Shown piece by piece: positions 33,205-40,281 of a stretch of DNA of 47,877 nucleotides (the stretch's first letter is position 1; the number at the start of each line of letters is the position of its first letter). Below the pieces are notes generated by a model. That model did no database searches. It had not been told where the DNA came from and saw only the letters and a program-made list of their open reading frames with translations. Source of the DNA: an uncultured Porphyromonadaceae bacterium (GTDB taxonomy: Bacteria > Bacteroidota > Bacteroidia > Bacteroidales > Muribaculaceae); assembly GCA_945916235.1 (NCBI GenBank), contig CAMEGQ010000008.1, positions 1 to 47,877 on the forward strand, read 5' to 3'. Both the position numbers and the translations under genes were made by a program.

Positions 33205-33545
33205 ATGGAGCTGAGGCTCTAACCGCTTTCAAAATTAAAATCTAAGCGCTTTCAAAATTAAAATCTAAGCGTTTTCAAAATTAAAAATAGATTCGCAAAC
33301 AGGCAAGCCCTAAAAGCAAAAAACGCGCCAGGGCTCTTGGCCAACAGCCCGACTGCCTGCCTTTTCTTACTCTTTTTCAGCCTTTCCCTTTTTCTCTTCT
33401 TTTTCTCTTGTTCCCTTCTCTGTCTTCTCTCTTCTCTCCCCTCCCCTCTTCCTTCTCTTCTTTCTTCTCTTCTTTCTCTTCTTTCTCTCTTCTATACTTT
33501 TTACATTTCCTAATTTTGGAAGCGGTTAGAGCTTCAGCTCCATCC
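33205..33545. mobile_element. 341-bp element bounded by 33-bp inverted repeats
   Basis: Left arm 33205-33237 and right arm 33513-33545 are complementary at 31 of 33 positions; each holds a small hairpin (GAGCTgagGCTC-type) and a copy of GCTTTCAAAATTA. Inside the left part a 23-bp unit (CTAAGCGCTTTCAAAATTA core) is present three times (33219-33287). Then comes a hairpin GGGCT/AGCCC region with flanking CAGGCA/TGCCTG (about 33300-33360) and a pyrimidine-only tract (about 33362-33500). No gene. A TAATTTTG box in each outer arm reads outward, left toward the binding protein. REP-pair or MITE-like element; transposition not shown. Confidence 0.65.
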
Positions 33546-33552
33546 GTCATTA

Positions 33553-33910
33553 TCAGCGATGCCATTTGACGAAGGCGGAGGCTAAGGAGTTAAGCAGAAG
33601 AGCATCGGAGCGCGTGAGGGCAGGCTGAGGCTTCAGCGCGGCGGGGTGAAGCAGGAGAAGGCGCCCCTGCGCACAGCGCTCGAAATCTGCGCCGTGTGCG
33701 TTGTCGCGTGGATGAATGGGTTCAGTGGTCAATTTTATAAACCGGCCTCCGAGGGCGTCAGCCTCATCGAATATCTCACGTTCCGCCGGCGGCAAAAGCT
33801 CCGAACGCCGGCACTCCTTCGCGTTTCAGGAGCGTAATATGATACACATCCTTTCCACGGTAATCATGGTAAAACCGGCGGTGCGTGCCCTGACCGTTCT
33901 CCCCCATCAT
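33553..33910 (-). pseudogene. Decayed IS200/RAYT-like transposase remnant
   Basis: Two fragments lie in different frames. The N-terminal part (33910 down to about 33800) reads RRFYHDYRGKDVYHITLLKR then EGVPAFGAF, like the start of Y1/RAYT transposases of Bacteroidetes. The C-terminal part (33795-33553) reads EREIFDEADALGGRFIKL, DFERCAQGRLLLLHP and LTRSDALLLNSLA, like their last 75 residues. The middle with the catalytic tyrosine and HUH motif is missing, so the gene is dead. It starts 24 bases after the bioB stop and ends 8 bases from an inverted-repeat arm. The identification comes from my recall of such proteins and needs a search. Confidence 0.6.
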
Positions 33911-33934
33911 CTCATTTGCCACCGGAGGGGAAAA

Positions 33935-34924
33935 TCAGTCGGCTGAGGGGGCCTCCAGGGAGCGGAACATGGCGATGTCGGCTGCGGGGGAGTTACCGGG
34001 AGTGGTGAGCATATCGCCTACCATGGCACCGCTGACGCCGCCATGGAGCATCCGCAGGGTAGCTTCGCAGCTGAGGCGAGCACGTCCGCCGCAGAAACGG
34101 ATGCAGAGGTCGGGGGCTACCAGGCGCATCAAGGCTGCCGAGATTATCACTTCGCGCTCCGAGAGCAAAGGCTGATGCTCCAGCGGAGTGCCCGGGATGG
34201 GGTTGAGAAGATTGAACGGGAGCGACACAGCACCTGCATCGGCACACTCTTTGGCCAGCTCCAGGCGCTGACGCATGGTTTCGCCCATGCCTATGATGCC
34301 TCCGGCACAGATTTCCATCCCGACGGCGCGGGCCGCGGCTATGGTGCGCAGCTTGTCGGCGTGGGTATGTGTGGAGCAAAGAGTCGGGAAATATGAGGAG
34401 GCAGTCTCGAGGTTGCAGTGAATGCGGCGTACACCGGCATCGTACAAGGCCTGCAACTCCTCCCGGCCGAGCAGGCCCATGGAGGCGCAGAGGCCTATCT
34501 GAGGATATTTTTCGGCGATGCGGCGATACATGGCGCCGAAACGCCCGATATCCTTCAGCGACACCTTGCGCCCGGAGGTGACCAGCGCGAACCGCTCCAC
34601 GCCGCGTGAGGCGGCATCAGCCACAAGGCGCTCAAGCTCAGCCTCATCGCAGTAGAGATATTCGGCGCATCCGGTATGGTGGCAGTGCGACTGGGCGCAC
34701 CATTTGCAATCTTCCGAGCAACGGCCCGAGCGGGCGTTGATGATGGAGCATGTCTGCACATGGCGCCCTGTGCGCGCTTCAGCCACGCGTCCGGCGGCGT
34801 CGCAAAGTTCAGTAATATCATCACCGTCAGCAATCGACAGCCAGAGCGCCTCGGCCCGGTCGACATCGGCGCCGATGCCGCTGAGGGCGGCGCTTTCTAT
34901 TTCGTGAAGTAAAGTAAGATCCAT
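33935..34924 (-). CDS. bioB: Biotin synthase
   Basis: Radical-SAM enzyme that inserts sulfur into dethiobiotin, the last step of biotin synthesis. The 329-residue protein has the cluster cysteines Cys69, Cys73 and Cys76 in CSEDCKWCAQS, the ALVTSGRKVSLKD segment, the ICAGGIIGMGET motif and the FNLLNPIPGTPLEH and IRFCGGRARL segments that contact the second cluster and substrate. No other bio gene is adjacent in the window. It has its own promoter box (34949-34956) and is followed by the transposase remnant. Confidence 0.95.
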   Translation of the reverse strand: MDLTLLHEIESAALSGIGADVDRAEALWLSIADGDDITELCDAAGRVAEARTGRHVQTCSIINARSGRCSEDCKWCAQSHCHHTGCAEYLYCDEAELERLVADAASRGVERFALVTSGRKVSLKDIGRFGAMYRRIAEKYPQIGLCASMGLLGREELQALYDAGVRRIHCNLETASSYFPTLCSTHTHADKLRTIAAARAVGMEICAGGIIGMGETMRQRLELAKECADAGAVSLPFNLLNPIPGTPLEHQPLLSEREVIISAALMRLVAPDLCIRFCGGRARLSCEATLRMLHGGVSGAMVGDMLTTPGNSPAADIAMFRSLEAPSAD

Positions 34925-34948
34925 TGCATTGCGTGGTTATACGGAATG

Positions 34949-34956
34949 CAAAGTTA
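34949..34956 (-). promoter_or_regulatory. Candidate -7 box of bioB
   Basis: TAACTTTG on the - strand, about 25 bases before the bioB ATG. No clear -33 TTTG is present. A biotin-type operator was not recognised. Confidence 0.5.
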
Positions 34957-34977
34957 CAAAAAATCCGATTTCTAAGC

Positions 34978-35730
34978 CTATTTATTGTAATTGAGCCATT
35001 GGCAGCGTTCGGCCGGAGAGAATTTTTCTATGGCGTAGCGCAGAGTGGTGCGATGAATACAGCTATAGTTGGCCGCAAGAAACTCGCGCAACAATGTTGT
35101 ATCCCTTTTGCCGACCTCGCGGAGCATCCAGCCGACGGCCTTATGGATGAGATCGTGCGGATGGTCCAGCAGTTTAAGCGAAATGCGGAGAGCATCCCCG
35201 AAGCGTCCGTGGCGGATAAGCATCATGGTCGACACGATGGCGATACGCTGCTCCCACAGGTCGGAACTTTGGGCCAGACGATCCAGGACAGTTTCGGCTC
35301 CATCATCCGCGGTATACCACAGCCACTGGCCTATAATATACGGGCACGACAGGTCGACCAGATCCCAATTGTTGGCCTGACGGGCATGCGCCAGATAGAA
35401 GTAGGCTATCTCCCGGCGCCTCGGCGCGCCGCCGTCGGCCCTCCCCTTTCGCGGCAACGCCGCCTTCATCTCCTCCACGAGCAGAAGGAATCCGCAGAGC
35501 CTTACCTCATGCCATGGCGAATAAAGCAGCCTCTTTATTTCCTCCGGCGGCACATGAAGCTTTGCCATTCGAGCCACGCTTCGCGTCTGCGGCACTTTCA
35601 GGCCCAGAAATTGATCGCCTTCGCCATACTCCCCCTTGCCGGTCTTGAAAAACCGGCACAGCACCTGCCGCTGCTCCTCGTTGCGCATCTGCGTCAGGGC
35701 TTCGATTATATCCTCTGCAGTATACGTCAT
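34978..35730 (-). CDS. AlkD-type DNA alkylation repair glycosylase
   Basis: HEAT-repeat DNA glycosylase that removes alkylated purines. The 250-residue chain has AlkD landmarks: VPQTRSVARMAK in an early repeat, NNWDLVDLSCPYIIG with the conserved Trp and catalytic Asp, SDLWEQRIAIVSTMML with the Arg/Trp pair, and HDLIHKAVGWMLREVGKRD with the third conserved Trp. It is divergent from the NUDIX regulator gene across a 160-base intergenic region. A palindrome of the same flavour as the NUDIX operators overlaps its promoter. Confidence 0.93.
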   Translation of the reverse strand: MTYTAEDIIEALTQMRNEEQRQVLCRFFKTGKGEYGEGDQFLGLKVPQTRSVARMAKLHVPPEEIKRLLYSPWHEVRLCGFLLLVEEMKAALPRKGRADGGAPRRREIAYFYLAHARQANNWDLVDLSCPYIIGQWLWYTADDGAETVLDRLAQSSDLWEQRIAIVSTMMLIRHGRFGDALRISLKLLDHPHDLIHKAVGWMLREVGKRDTTLLREFLAANYSCIHRTTLRYAIEKFSPAERCQWLNYNK

Positions 35731-35756
35731 AGTGTCAGGCTGTCATCAATTTTTTT

Positions 35757-35776
35757 CAAAGGTAGGTAATTTACCC
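35757..35776 (-). promoter_or_regulatory. alkD promoter box with overlapping palindrome
   Basis: TACCTTTG (35757-35764 on the - strand) fits the -7 consensus, about 27 bases before the ATG. Just upstream GGTAATTTACC (35765-35775) is a near-perfect palindrome with a GTAA...TTAC core like the two NUDIX operators, so the same regulator may act here. Confidence 0.45.
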
Positions 35777-35812
35777 GATATTTTAAGAACAGAGGGAAAA
35801 ATTACGAGTCTT

Positions 35813-35828
35813 GCGTAAATTTTACACA
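35813..35828. promoter_or_regulatory. Candidate NUDIX-regulator operator, upstream site
   Basis: GCGTAAATTTTACACA. It is the same 16-mer as the site at 35869 except at three central positions and has a palindromic GTAAA/TTTAC core. It lies just before the -33 box. Confidence 0.6.
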
Positions 35829-35834
35829 AAAATG

Positions 35835-35866
35835 TTTGGTGGTATAAAATATTTAGTTTAACTTTG
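35835..35866 (+). promoter_or_regulatory. Promoter of the NUDIX-macrodomain-ARH cassette
   Basis: TTTG (35835-35838) and TAACTTTG (35859-35866) are separated by exactly 20 bases, a full match to the Bacteroidetes TTTG-N19-21-TAnnTTTG promoter. Operators flank it on both sides. Confidence 0.75.
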
Positions 35867-35868
35867 TG

Positions 35869-35884
35869 GCGTAAAAATTACACA
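35869..35884. promoter_or_regulatory. Candidate NUDIX-regulator operator, downstream site
   Basis: GCGTAAAAATTACACA, matching the upstream site, placed over the likely transcription start and ending six bases before the ATG. Occupancy would block initiation. Confidence 0.6.
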
Positions 35885-35890
35885 GGACTC

Positions 35891-36583
35891 ATGGACGAAA
35901 AGAATTATTGCTACAAATATCCTCATCCGGCGGTCACCACCGACTGCGTCATTTTCGGATTCGACGGCATGAGACTCAATGTGCTCCTTATCGAGCGCGG
36001 CATCGAACCCTACAAAGGCCGCTGGGCCTTCCCGGGTGGATTTCTAAATATGGACGAGACAGCCGAAGAGGGAGCCAGACGCGAGTTGAAAGAGGAGACG
36101 AATCTTACGGCTGAATACATCGAGCAGTTTCACACCTTTTCCGACCCGGACAGGGATCCTCGTGAGCGCATCATCACCATCGCTTATCTTGCACTGGTGA
36201 AGCTCCAGACGGTGGAGGGAGGCGACGATGCAGCCAAAGCGCAATGGTTTCCCCTGGATAAGATTCCTCAGCTGGCCTTCGACCACGATCTGATTCTCCG
36301 CAAGGCCACGGAACATCTTCGCGAGCGTATCCATTTTCAGCCTGTCGGGTTCGACCTTCTTCCGGAAAAGTTTACCCTCAAACAACTTCAGATGCTTTAT
36401 GAGGCGATACTCGGCGTGCGCTTCGACCGCCGCAACTTTGCCAAGAAGATGCTCCACTCCGAACTGCTGACCCAGCTCGACGAGACAGTATGGCCCACGC
36501 CCAAGCGCGAAGCCAATCTCTTCAGTTTCAACAAAACAAAATACGACGAACTCAAACAAAAAGGCTTCCGCCTTGAATTTTAA
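35891..36583 (+). CDS. NUDIX-domain winged-helix regulator (NrtR-like)
   Basis: A 230-residue two-domain protein. The N-terminal NUDIX domain (about 1-140) has an intact Nudix box starting at Gly50 (GGFLNMDE... RRELKEETNL, residues 49-72), so hydrolase activity may be kept; the C-terminal part (about 155-230: LLPEKFTLKQLQMLYEAILG, DRRNFAKKML) is the winged helix of NrtR/AraR-type regulators. Such proteins sense ADP-ribose or another ligand and repress their target. The start is the ATG at 35891; the frame extends nine codons upstream into the operator. The neighbours act on ADP-ribose, which fits an ADP-ribose-type ligand, and two operators flank its own promoter. Confidence 0.88.
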   Translation: MDEKNYCYKYPHPAVTTDCVIFGFDGMRLNVLLIERGIEPYKGRWAFPGGFLNMDETAEEGARRELKEETNLTAEYIEQFHTFSDPDRDPRERIITIAYLALVKLQTVEGGDDAAKAQWFPLDKIPQLAFDHDLILRKATEHLRERIHFQPVGFDLLPEKFTLKQLQMLYEAILGVRFDRRNFAKKMLHSELLTQLDETVWPTPKREANLFSFNKTKYDELKQKGFRLEF

Positions 36584-36603
36584 CCACTTAATCTCAATCT
36601 ATT

Positions 36604-37020
36604 ATGATGTCATACAACCATTTACCGCACATATCGCCCGATATGATCACGAGCCTGAAACCCAACCAGGTGTTCGTGTTCGGCAGCAATCTCGCCGGCA
36701 GTCACGGAGGTGGAGCAGCCCGTCAGGCATTCGAAAAATTCGGCGCAAAATGGGGCGTCGGCGTCGGCCCGACCGGCCAAAGCTATGCCATCCCGACCAT
36801 GCATGGCGGTTTGAGCGCAATTCAGCCCTATGTAGAGCAATTTCTGGAATATGCCAAAGCGAATCCGGATAAGGAATTCCTTGTGACCCGCATCGGATGC
36901 GGAATTGCCGGATTCACCGACTCGCAGATGGCGCCGCTGTTTAAAGCCGCTCTCGCCATCCCCAACATCGCTCTCCCGGCGCTCTGGTGGAAAATTCTGA
37001 CAATGCAATATTCACGTTAA
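36604..37020 (+). CDS. A1S_2505-type macrodomain-like protein
   Basis: A 138-residue cytosolic protein of the A1S_2505 family, a short macrodomain-like fold. Hallmarks are NQVFVFGSNLAGSHGGGAARQAFEKFGAKWG (21-51), GPTGQSYAIPTM (55-66) and the C-terminal FLVTRIGCGIAGF. Macrodomains bind or hydrolyse ADP-ribose; the glycine-rich GSHGGGAAR loop is where the ligand would sit. It begins 20 bases after the NUDIX gene and ends 13 bases before the ADP-ribosylglycohydrolase, so the three are one transcript. Whether it hydrolyses an ADP-ribosyl bond is not known from sequence. Confidence 0.82.
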   Translation: MMSYNHLPHISPDMITSLKPNQVFVFGSNLAGSHGGGAARQAFEKFGAKWGVGVGPTGQSYAIPTMHGGLSAIQPYVEQFLEYAKANPDKEFLVTRIGCGIAGFTDSQMAPLFKAALAIPNIALPALWWKILTMQYSR

Positions 37021-37033
37021 CACCCCGATTACT

Positions 37034-37801
37034 ATGTTAGGCGCAATCATCGGCGACATCATCGGCAGCAGCCGCGAGTTCAGTCCGACAAACGATTACA
37101 ATTTTGAGCTGTTCACCGACCGCAGCGGTTTCACTGACGATACGGTCTGCACCGTCGCAGTAGCTGACGCTCTGCTCACAGACGAGCGGTTCGGCACTCA
37201 TCTGCACGACTGGTGCCGACGCTACCCTCACCCCAAAGGCGGCTACGGAGGGAGGTTCGCCCAGTGGGTAGCCTCCGACCATCCCAAGCCTTACGGGAGT
37301 TACGGCAACGGGTCGGCCATGAGGGTCAGCCCTGCAGGGTGGCTGGCAAGCGACCCGGAGATGGCCGCATGGTTAGCTGCATACTCAGCCATGTGCACCC
37401 ACAATCACCCCGAGGGGATAGCAGGCGCACAGGCCGTAGCGCTGGCCATCTACCGGCTCCGCAACGGCCAGGACCTCAGTGAGCCGTTCAGTATCTATGG
37501 CATGGAACCTGACGGCCACTTCAACCTCAATCAGTATCGCGGCCATTTCGACGAGACATGTCAGGGCACTGTGCCTCCGGCGCTGTGGATCGCAGAGCAT
37601 AGCTCCTCTTTTGAAGACGCCATCCGGCAGGCTGTAAGCCTCGGGGCTGACGCTGACACCATCGGCGCCATTGCCGGCAGTATGGCCGAAGCCAAATGGG
37701 GCATCCCCGAATGGATGAAAATCAAGGCCATGAGCTATCTCCCGCCCGAGATGAAGGCAGTGGTCAACGCTTTCTATAATGCAGTAGCCCAAAGGCGTTA
37801 G
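37034..37801 (+). CDS. ADP-ribosylglycohydrolase (ARH/DraG family)
   Basis: A 255-residue enzyme that removes ADP-ribose from modified targets or frees ADP-ribose from a nucleotide, using two Mg ions. Metal-binding residues are seen in GFTDDTVCT (Asp35, Asp36) and GADADTIGAIAG (Asp206, Asp208, Thr209); the N-terminal GAIIGDIIGSSRE is the usual opening. Third gene of the NUDIX/macrodomain cassette. The stop codon overlaps the first base of a 32-bp palindrome that ends the operon. Confidence 0.9.
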   Translation: MLGAIIGDIIGSSREFSPTNDYNFELFTDRSGFTDDTVCTVAVADALLTDERFGTHLHDWCRRYPHPKGGYGGRFAQWVASDHPKPYGSYGNGSAMRVSPAGWLASDPEMAAWLAAYSAMCTHNHPEGIAGAQAVALAIYRLRNGQDLSEPFSIYGMEPDGHFNLNQYRGHFDETCQGTVPPALWIAEHSSSFEDAIRQAVSLGADADTIGAIAGSMAEAKWGIPEWMKIKAMSYLPPEMKAVVNAFYNAVAQRR

Positions 37802-37832
37802 AGCCTGTTCGACAATATTGTCTAACCGGCTC
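37801..37832. repeat. 32-bp palindrome made of the dispersed 16-bp motif
   Basis: Halves GAGCCTGTTCGACAAT (37801-37816) and ATTGTCTAACCGGCTC (37817-37832) are complementary at 14 of 16 positions. Each half is a variant of the motif at 1625 and 18541. It could fold as a hairpin and act as terminator after the glycohydrolase. Confidence 0.7.
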
Positions 37833-37901
37833 TTAACCAACCCTAACCATAAAAATCAACTTTATACCAATCCAAAAACTTTCCAAACCGCAAAATACCA
37901 C

Positions 37902-37909
37902 TATCTTTG
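37902..37909 (+). promoter_or_regulatory. Candidate -7 box of the GH2 gene
   Basis: TATCTTTG, 34 bases before the ATG at 37944. No TTTG at the -33 position. Confidence 0.55.
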
Positions 37910-37943
37910 CATACAATCAGCTCAGCACCCCTAAATTCCTACT

Positions 37944-39761
37944 ATGTATAAATCAATCATTATTTCTCTGGCAATTTTGCTGAATTTTGCATCCGCGGCT
38001 GCATACACTCCGGCAAAAGTCAACATCATGACCACATGGGGCGAGAACATCGACCCCGCAAACGTGTGGAACAAGTATCCGCGTCCCGCCATGAGCCGTG
38101 ACCAATGGCAAAATCTCAACGGACTCTGGGAATATTCCATCCGCCCCGTCGGCGAGGATAAGCCCAAGAAGTTCGACGGAGAAATCCTCGTGCCGTTTTG
38201 CATAGAATCAGCCCTCTCGGGGGTAGGCAAGACCGTAGGCGAAGACAACTACCTGTGGTACAAGCGCACATTCGACATCCCCTCGTCCTGGAAAGGGAAA
38301 GACGTACTGCTCAATTTCGGCGCTGTCGACTGGCAGTGCAAGGTGTGGGTCAATGGTCAGGAAGTCGGCGGCCATACCGGAGGCTACGCCCCGTTCAGCA
38401 TCGACATCACCAAAGCGCTCAAAAAGAAGAAAAACGAACTTGTAGTGCGCGTGTTCGACCCCACCGACAAGGGGGAGCAGCCGCGCGGCAAGCAGGTGTC
38501 GGAGCCTAACGGCATCTGGTACACCCCTGTGACCGGCATCTGGCAGACCGTATGGCTCGAGCCCGTGGCTCCCGCCCACATCGCCTCGCTGAAAATCACC
38601 CCCGACGTCGACGCCCGCAAGCTCTCGGTTACGGCCGATGCCAAAGGTGAAGGCCTCACGGCTGTAGTCGATGTATACGACGGCTCTCAGAAGGTAGCCT
38701 CCGCCACCGGCAAAGCCGGCGAAGCCATCGATGTGGCTATGCCCGACAGCCTCAAGCTGTGGTCGACCGATTCACCCTTCCTCTACGACCTCACCGTCAC
38801 GCTCCTCAACGACGGCAAAGCCGAAGACTCAGTAAAAAGCTATGCGGCAATGCGCAAGGTTGGAAAACGCGCCGACGCCAACGGAGTGGTCCGCTTCACC
38901 CTCAACGACAAGGAGATATTCCATTTTGGCCCGCTCGATCAGGGATGGTGGCCCGACGGGCTCTATACTCCCCCGAGCTACGAAGCCATGATTTATGACG
39001 TAGACAAGACCAAAGAGCTGGGATACAATATGATACGCAAGCATATCAAAGTAGAGCCCGCCCTATGGTATGAATACTGCGACCGCAACGGAATGCTCGT
39101 ATGGCAGGATATGCCCTCATCCGGCCCTTCGGTCAACAGATGGAACATGCACCATTATTACGAGGGTGAGGAGAAATCCCGCAGCGAAAATGCCGACCGC
39201 CTTATCCGCGCCGAATGGGAAGAAATCATGGACGCCCTCCACAACTATCCCTCGGTCGTAGTCTGGACGCCATTCAACGAAGGGTGGGGTCAGTATAAGA
39301 CCGCCGACTTCGCGGCCTGGACCAAGCAGCACGATCCCTCGCGACTGGTCAACGCAGCCAGCGGCGGCAACTTCTTCCAAGGCGTCGGCGACATCCTCGA
39401 CGTCCATCATTATCCCCAGCCGCTCATCTTCCTGGCAAGCAAAGACCAGGCCAACTGCATCGGAGAATACGGCGGCATCGGCTGCGCCCTCGAAGGTCAC
39501 CTCTGGACCCCCGACCGCAACTGGGGCTACGTCCAGTTCAAGACCCCGGAGGAAGTCACCGATGAATACGTGAAGTACGCTGACCTTCTCAACAGCCAGG
39601 CCGACGTGCTCTACACGGGCGCCGTCTACACCCAGACCACCGATGTAGAAGTCGAAGTCAACGGCCTTCTCACCTACGACCGCAAAGTAGTGAAAGTCAA
39701 CCCGGCCCGCGTCCGCGAAGCCAACCGCCGCATCATCGACACCCACTCCCAGAAGCCCTGA
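37944..39761 (+). CDS. Secreted glycoside hydrolase family 2 enzyme
   Basis: A 605-residue exported beta-galactosidase/beta-glucuronidase-type enzyme. It has a signal peptide (MYKSIIISLAILLNFASAAA), a sugar-binding jelly-roll domain (about 45-205; YLWYKRTFDIPSSW, VDWQCKVWVNGQEVGGHTGGY, EPNGIWYTPVTGIWQTVWLE), an Ig-like domain (about 210-305) and a TIM barrel. The acid/base is Glu446 in FNEGWGQ and the nucleophile Glu508 in IGEYGG. The barrel stops with little C-terminal domain, shorter than LacZ. No SusCD pair is beside it. Substrate not identified. Confidence 0.92.
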   Translation: MYKSIIISLAILLNFASAAAYTPAKVNIMTTWGENIDPANVWNKYPRPAMSRDQWQNLNGLWEYSIRPVGEDKPKKFDGEILVPFCIESALSGVGKTVGEDNYLWYKRTFDIPSSWKGKDVLLNFGAVDWQCKVWVNGQEVGGHTGGYAPFSIDITKALKKKKNELVVRVFDPTDKGEQPRGKQVSEPNGIWYTPVTGIWQTVWLEPVAPAHIASLKITPDVDARKLSVTADAKGEGLTAVVDVYDGSQKVASATGKAGEAIDVAMPDSLKLWSTDSPFLYDLTVTLLNDGKAEDSVKSYAAMRKVGKRADANGVVRFTLNDKEIFHFGPLDQGWWPDGLYTPPSYEAMIYDVDKTKELGYNMIRKHIKVEPALWYEYCDRNGMLVWQDMPSSGPSVNRWNMHHYYEGEEKSRSENADRLIRAEWEEIMDALHNYPSVVVWTPFNEGWGQYKTADFAAWTKQHDPSRLVNAASGGNFFQGVGDILDVHHYPQPLIFLASKDQANCIGEYGGIGCALEGHLWTPDRNWGYVQFKTPEEVTDEYVKYADLLNSQADVLYTGAVYTQTTDVEVEVNGLLTYDRKVVKVNPARVREANRRIIDTHSQKP

Positions 39762-39924
39762 TTCCCCAGATTCAAAACCCTTCTCACGGCAAGGTCTTAT
39801 GGCCTTCACATGAGGCTGTAAGCCCTTGCTGAAATCACAGTTCTTTAATCATCCTGACCGGGAACCTGCTAACAGGAACTTTTTCGACAACGATTTCGAG
39901 CCCATCCGTTTTTCTGTTAATTAT

Positions 39925-40245
39925 ATGACCATGAAACCGATCAAATCGCAGCAGCCAATATCCGAATCCTTCGTAAAAACTCATAAAATGACGCATGCCG
40001 ATATTGGTCAGCTTGATATGTACGTGCGTATGTATGACGATTTGATAAAAAATGATGATGACAATCCTACAATCGGTGTACTACTTTGCACAGACACAGA
40101 CTCAACCATAGCAAAATATTCTGTGCTCAATGAGAGCCAGCAATTGTTTGCTTCCAAATATATGCCATTTATGCCGACCGAAGAAGAACTTCGCCATGAA
40201 ATTGAACAGCAGAAACGCTTCTTCCTCGAGCACCACAAAGAATAG
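39925..40245 (+). pseudogene. C-terminal remnant of a PDDEXK nuclease (DUF1016/YhcG)
   Basis: The readable part KTHKMTHADIGQLDMYVRMY and NPTIGVLLCTDTDSTIAKYSVL, followed by LFASKYMPFMPTEEELRHEIE, is the usual C-terminal end of DUF1016 nucleases. The N-terminal three quarters, including most of the nuclease core, are absent; the first 18 residues (MTMKPIKSQQPISESFV) have no match. The family is often found with restriction or anti-phage systems. Its A+T content is higher than the neighbours, consistent with an insertion that later decayed. Confidence 0.7.
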
Positions 40246-40248
40246 ATT

Positions 40249-40281
40249 GTAGATTTAAAGCCTGTTCGGCGCTAAATCTAC
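40249..40281. terminator. Hairpin between convergent genes
   Basis: GTAGATTTA (40249-40257) pairs perfectly with TAAATCTAC (40273-40281), with TTTTC following on the + strand. The right arm overlaps the stop codon of the transglutaminase gene, so it can end transcripts both ways. Confidence 0.7.

Noticed and set aside
33205-33545. Invertible promoter like those of Bacteroides capsule loci
   Set aside because: The arms are inverted, but both carry an outward -7-like box, so inversion would not turn expression off, and no recombinase gene is near. Kept only as a mobile or REP-like element.
33197-33552. Cobalamin riboswitch upstream of the binding protein
   Set aside because: I looked for the B12-box pattern and its stem on the - strand. 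The hairpins present belong to the inverted-repeat element and no B12 box was found.
33377-33565. Lys/Glu-rich open frame on the - strand
   Set aside because: It is the complement of the pyrimidine tract plus a repeat arm. No protein of this composition is expected, and the frame is only a repeat read-through.
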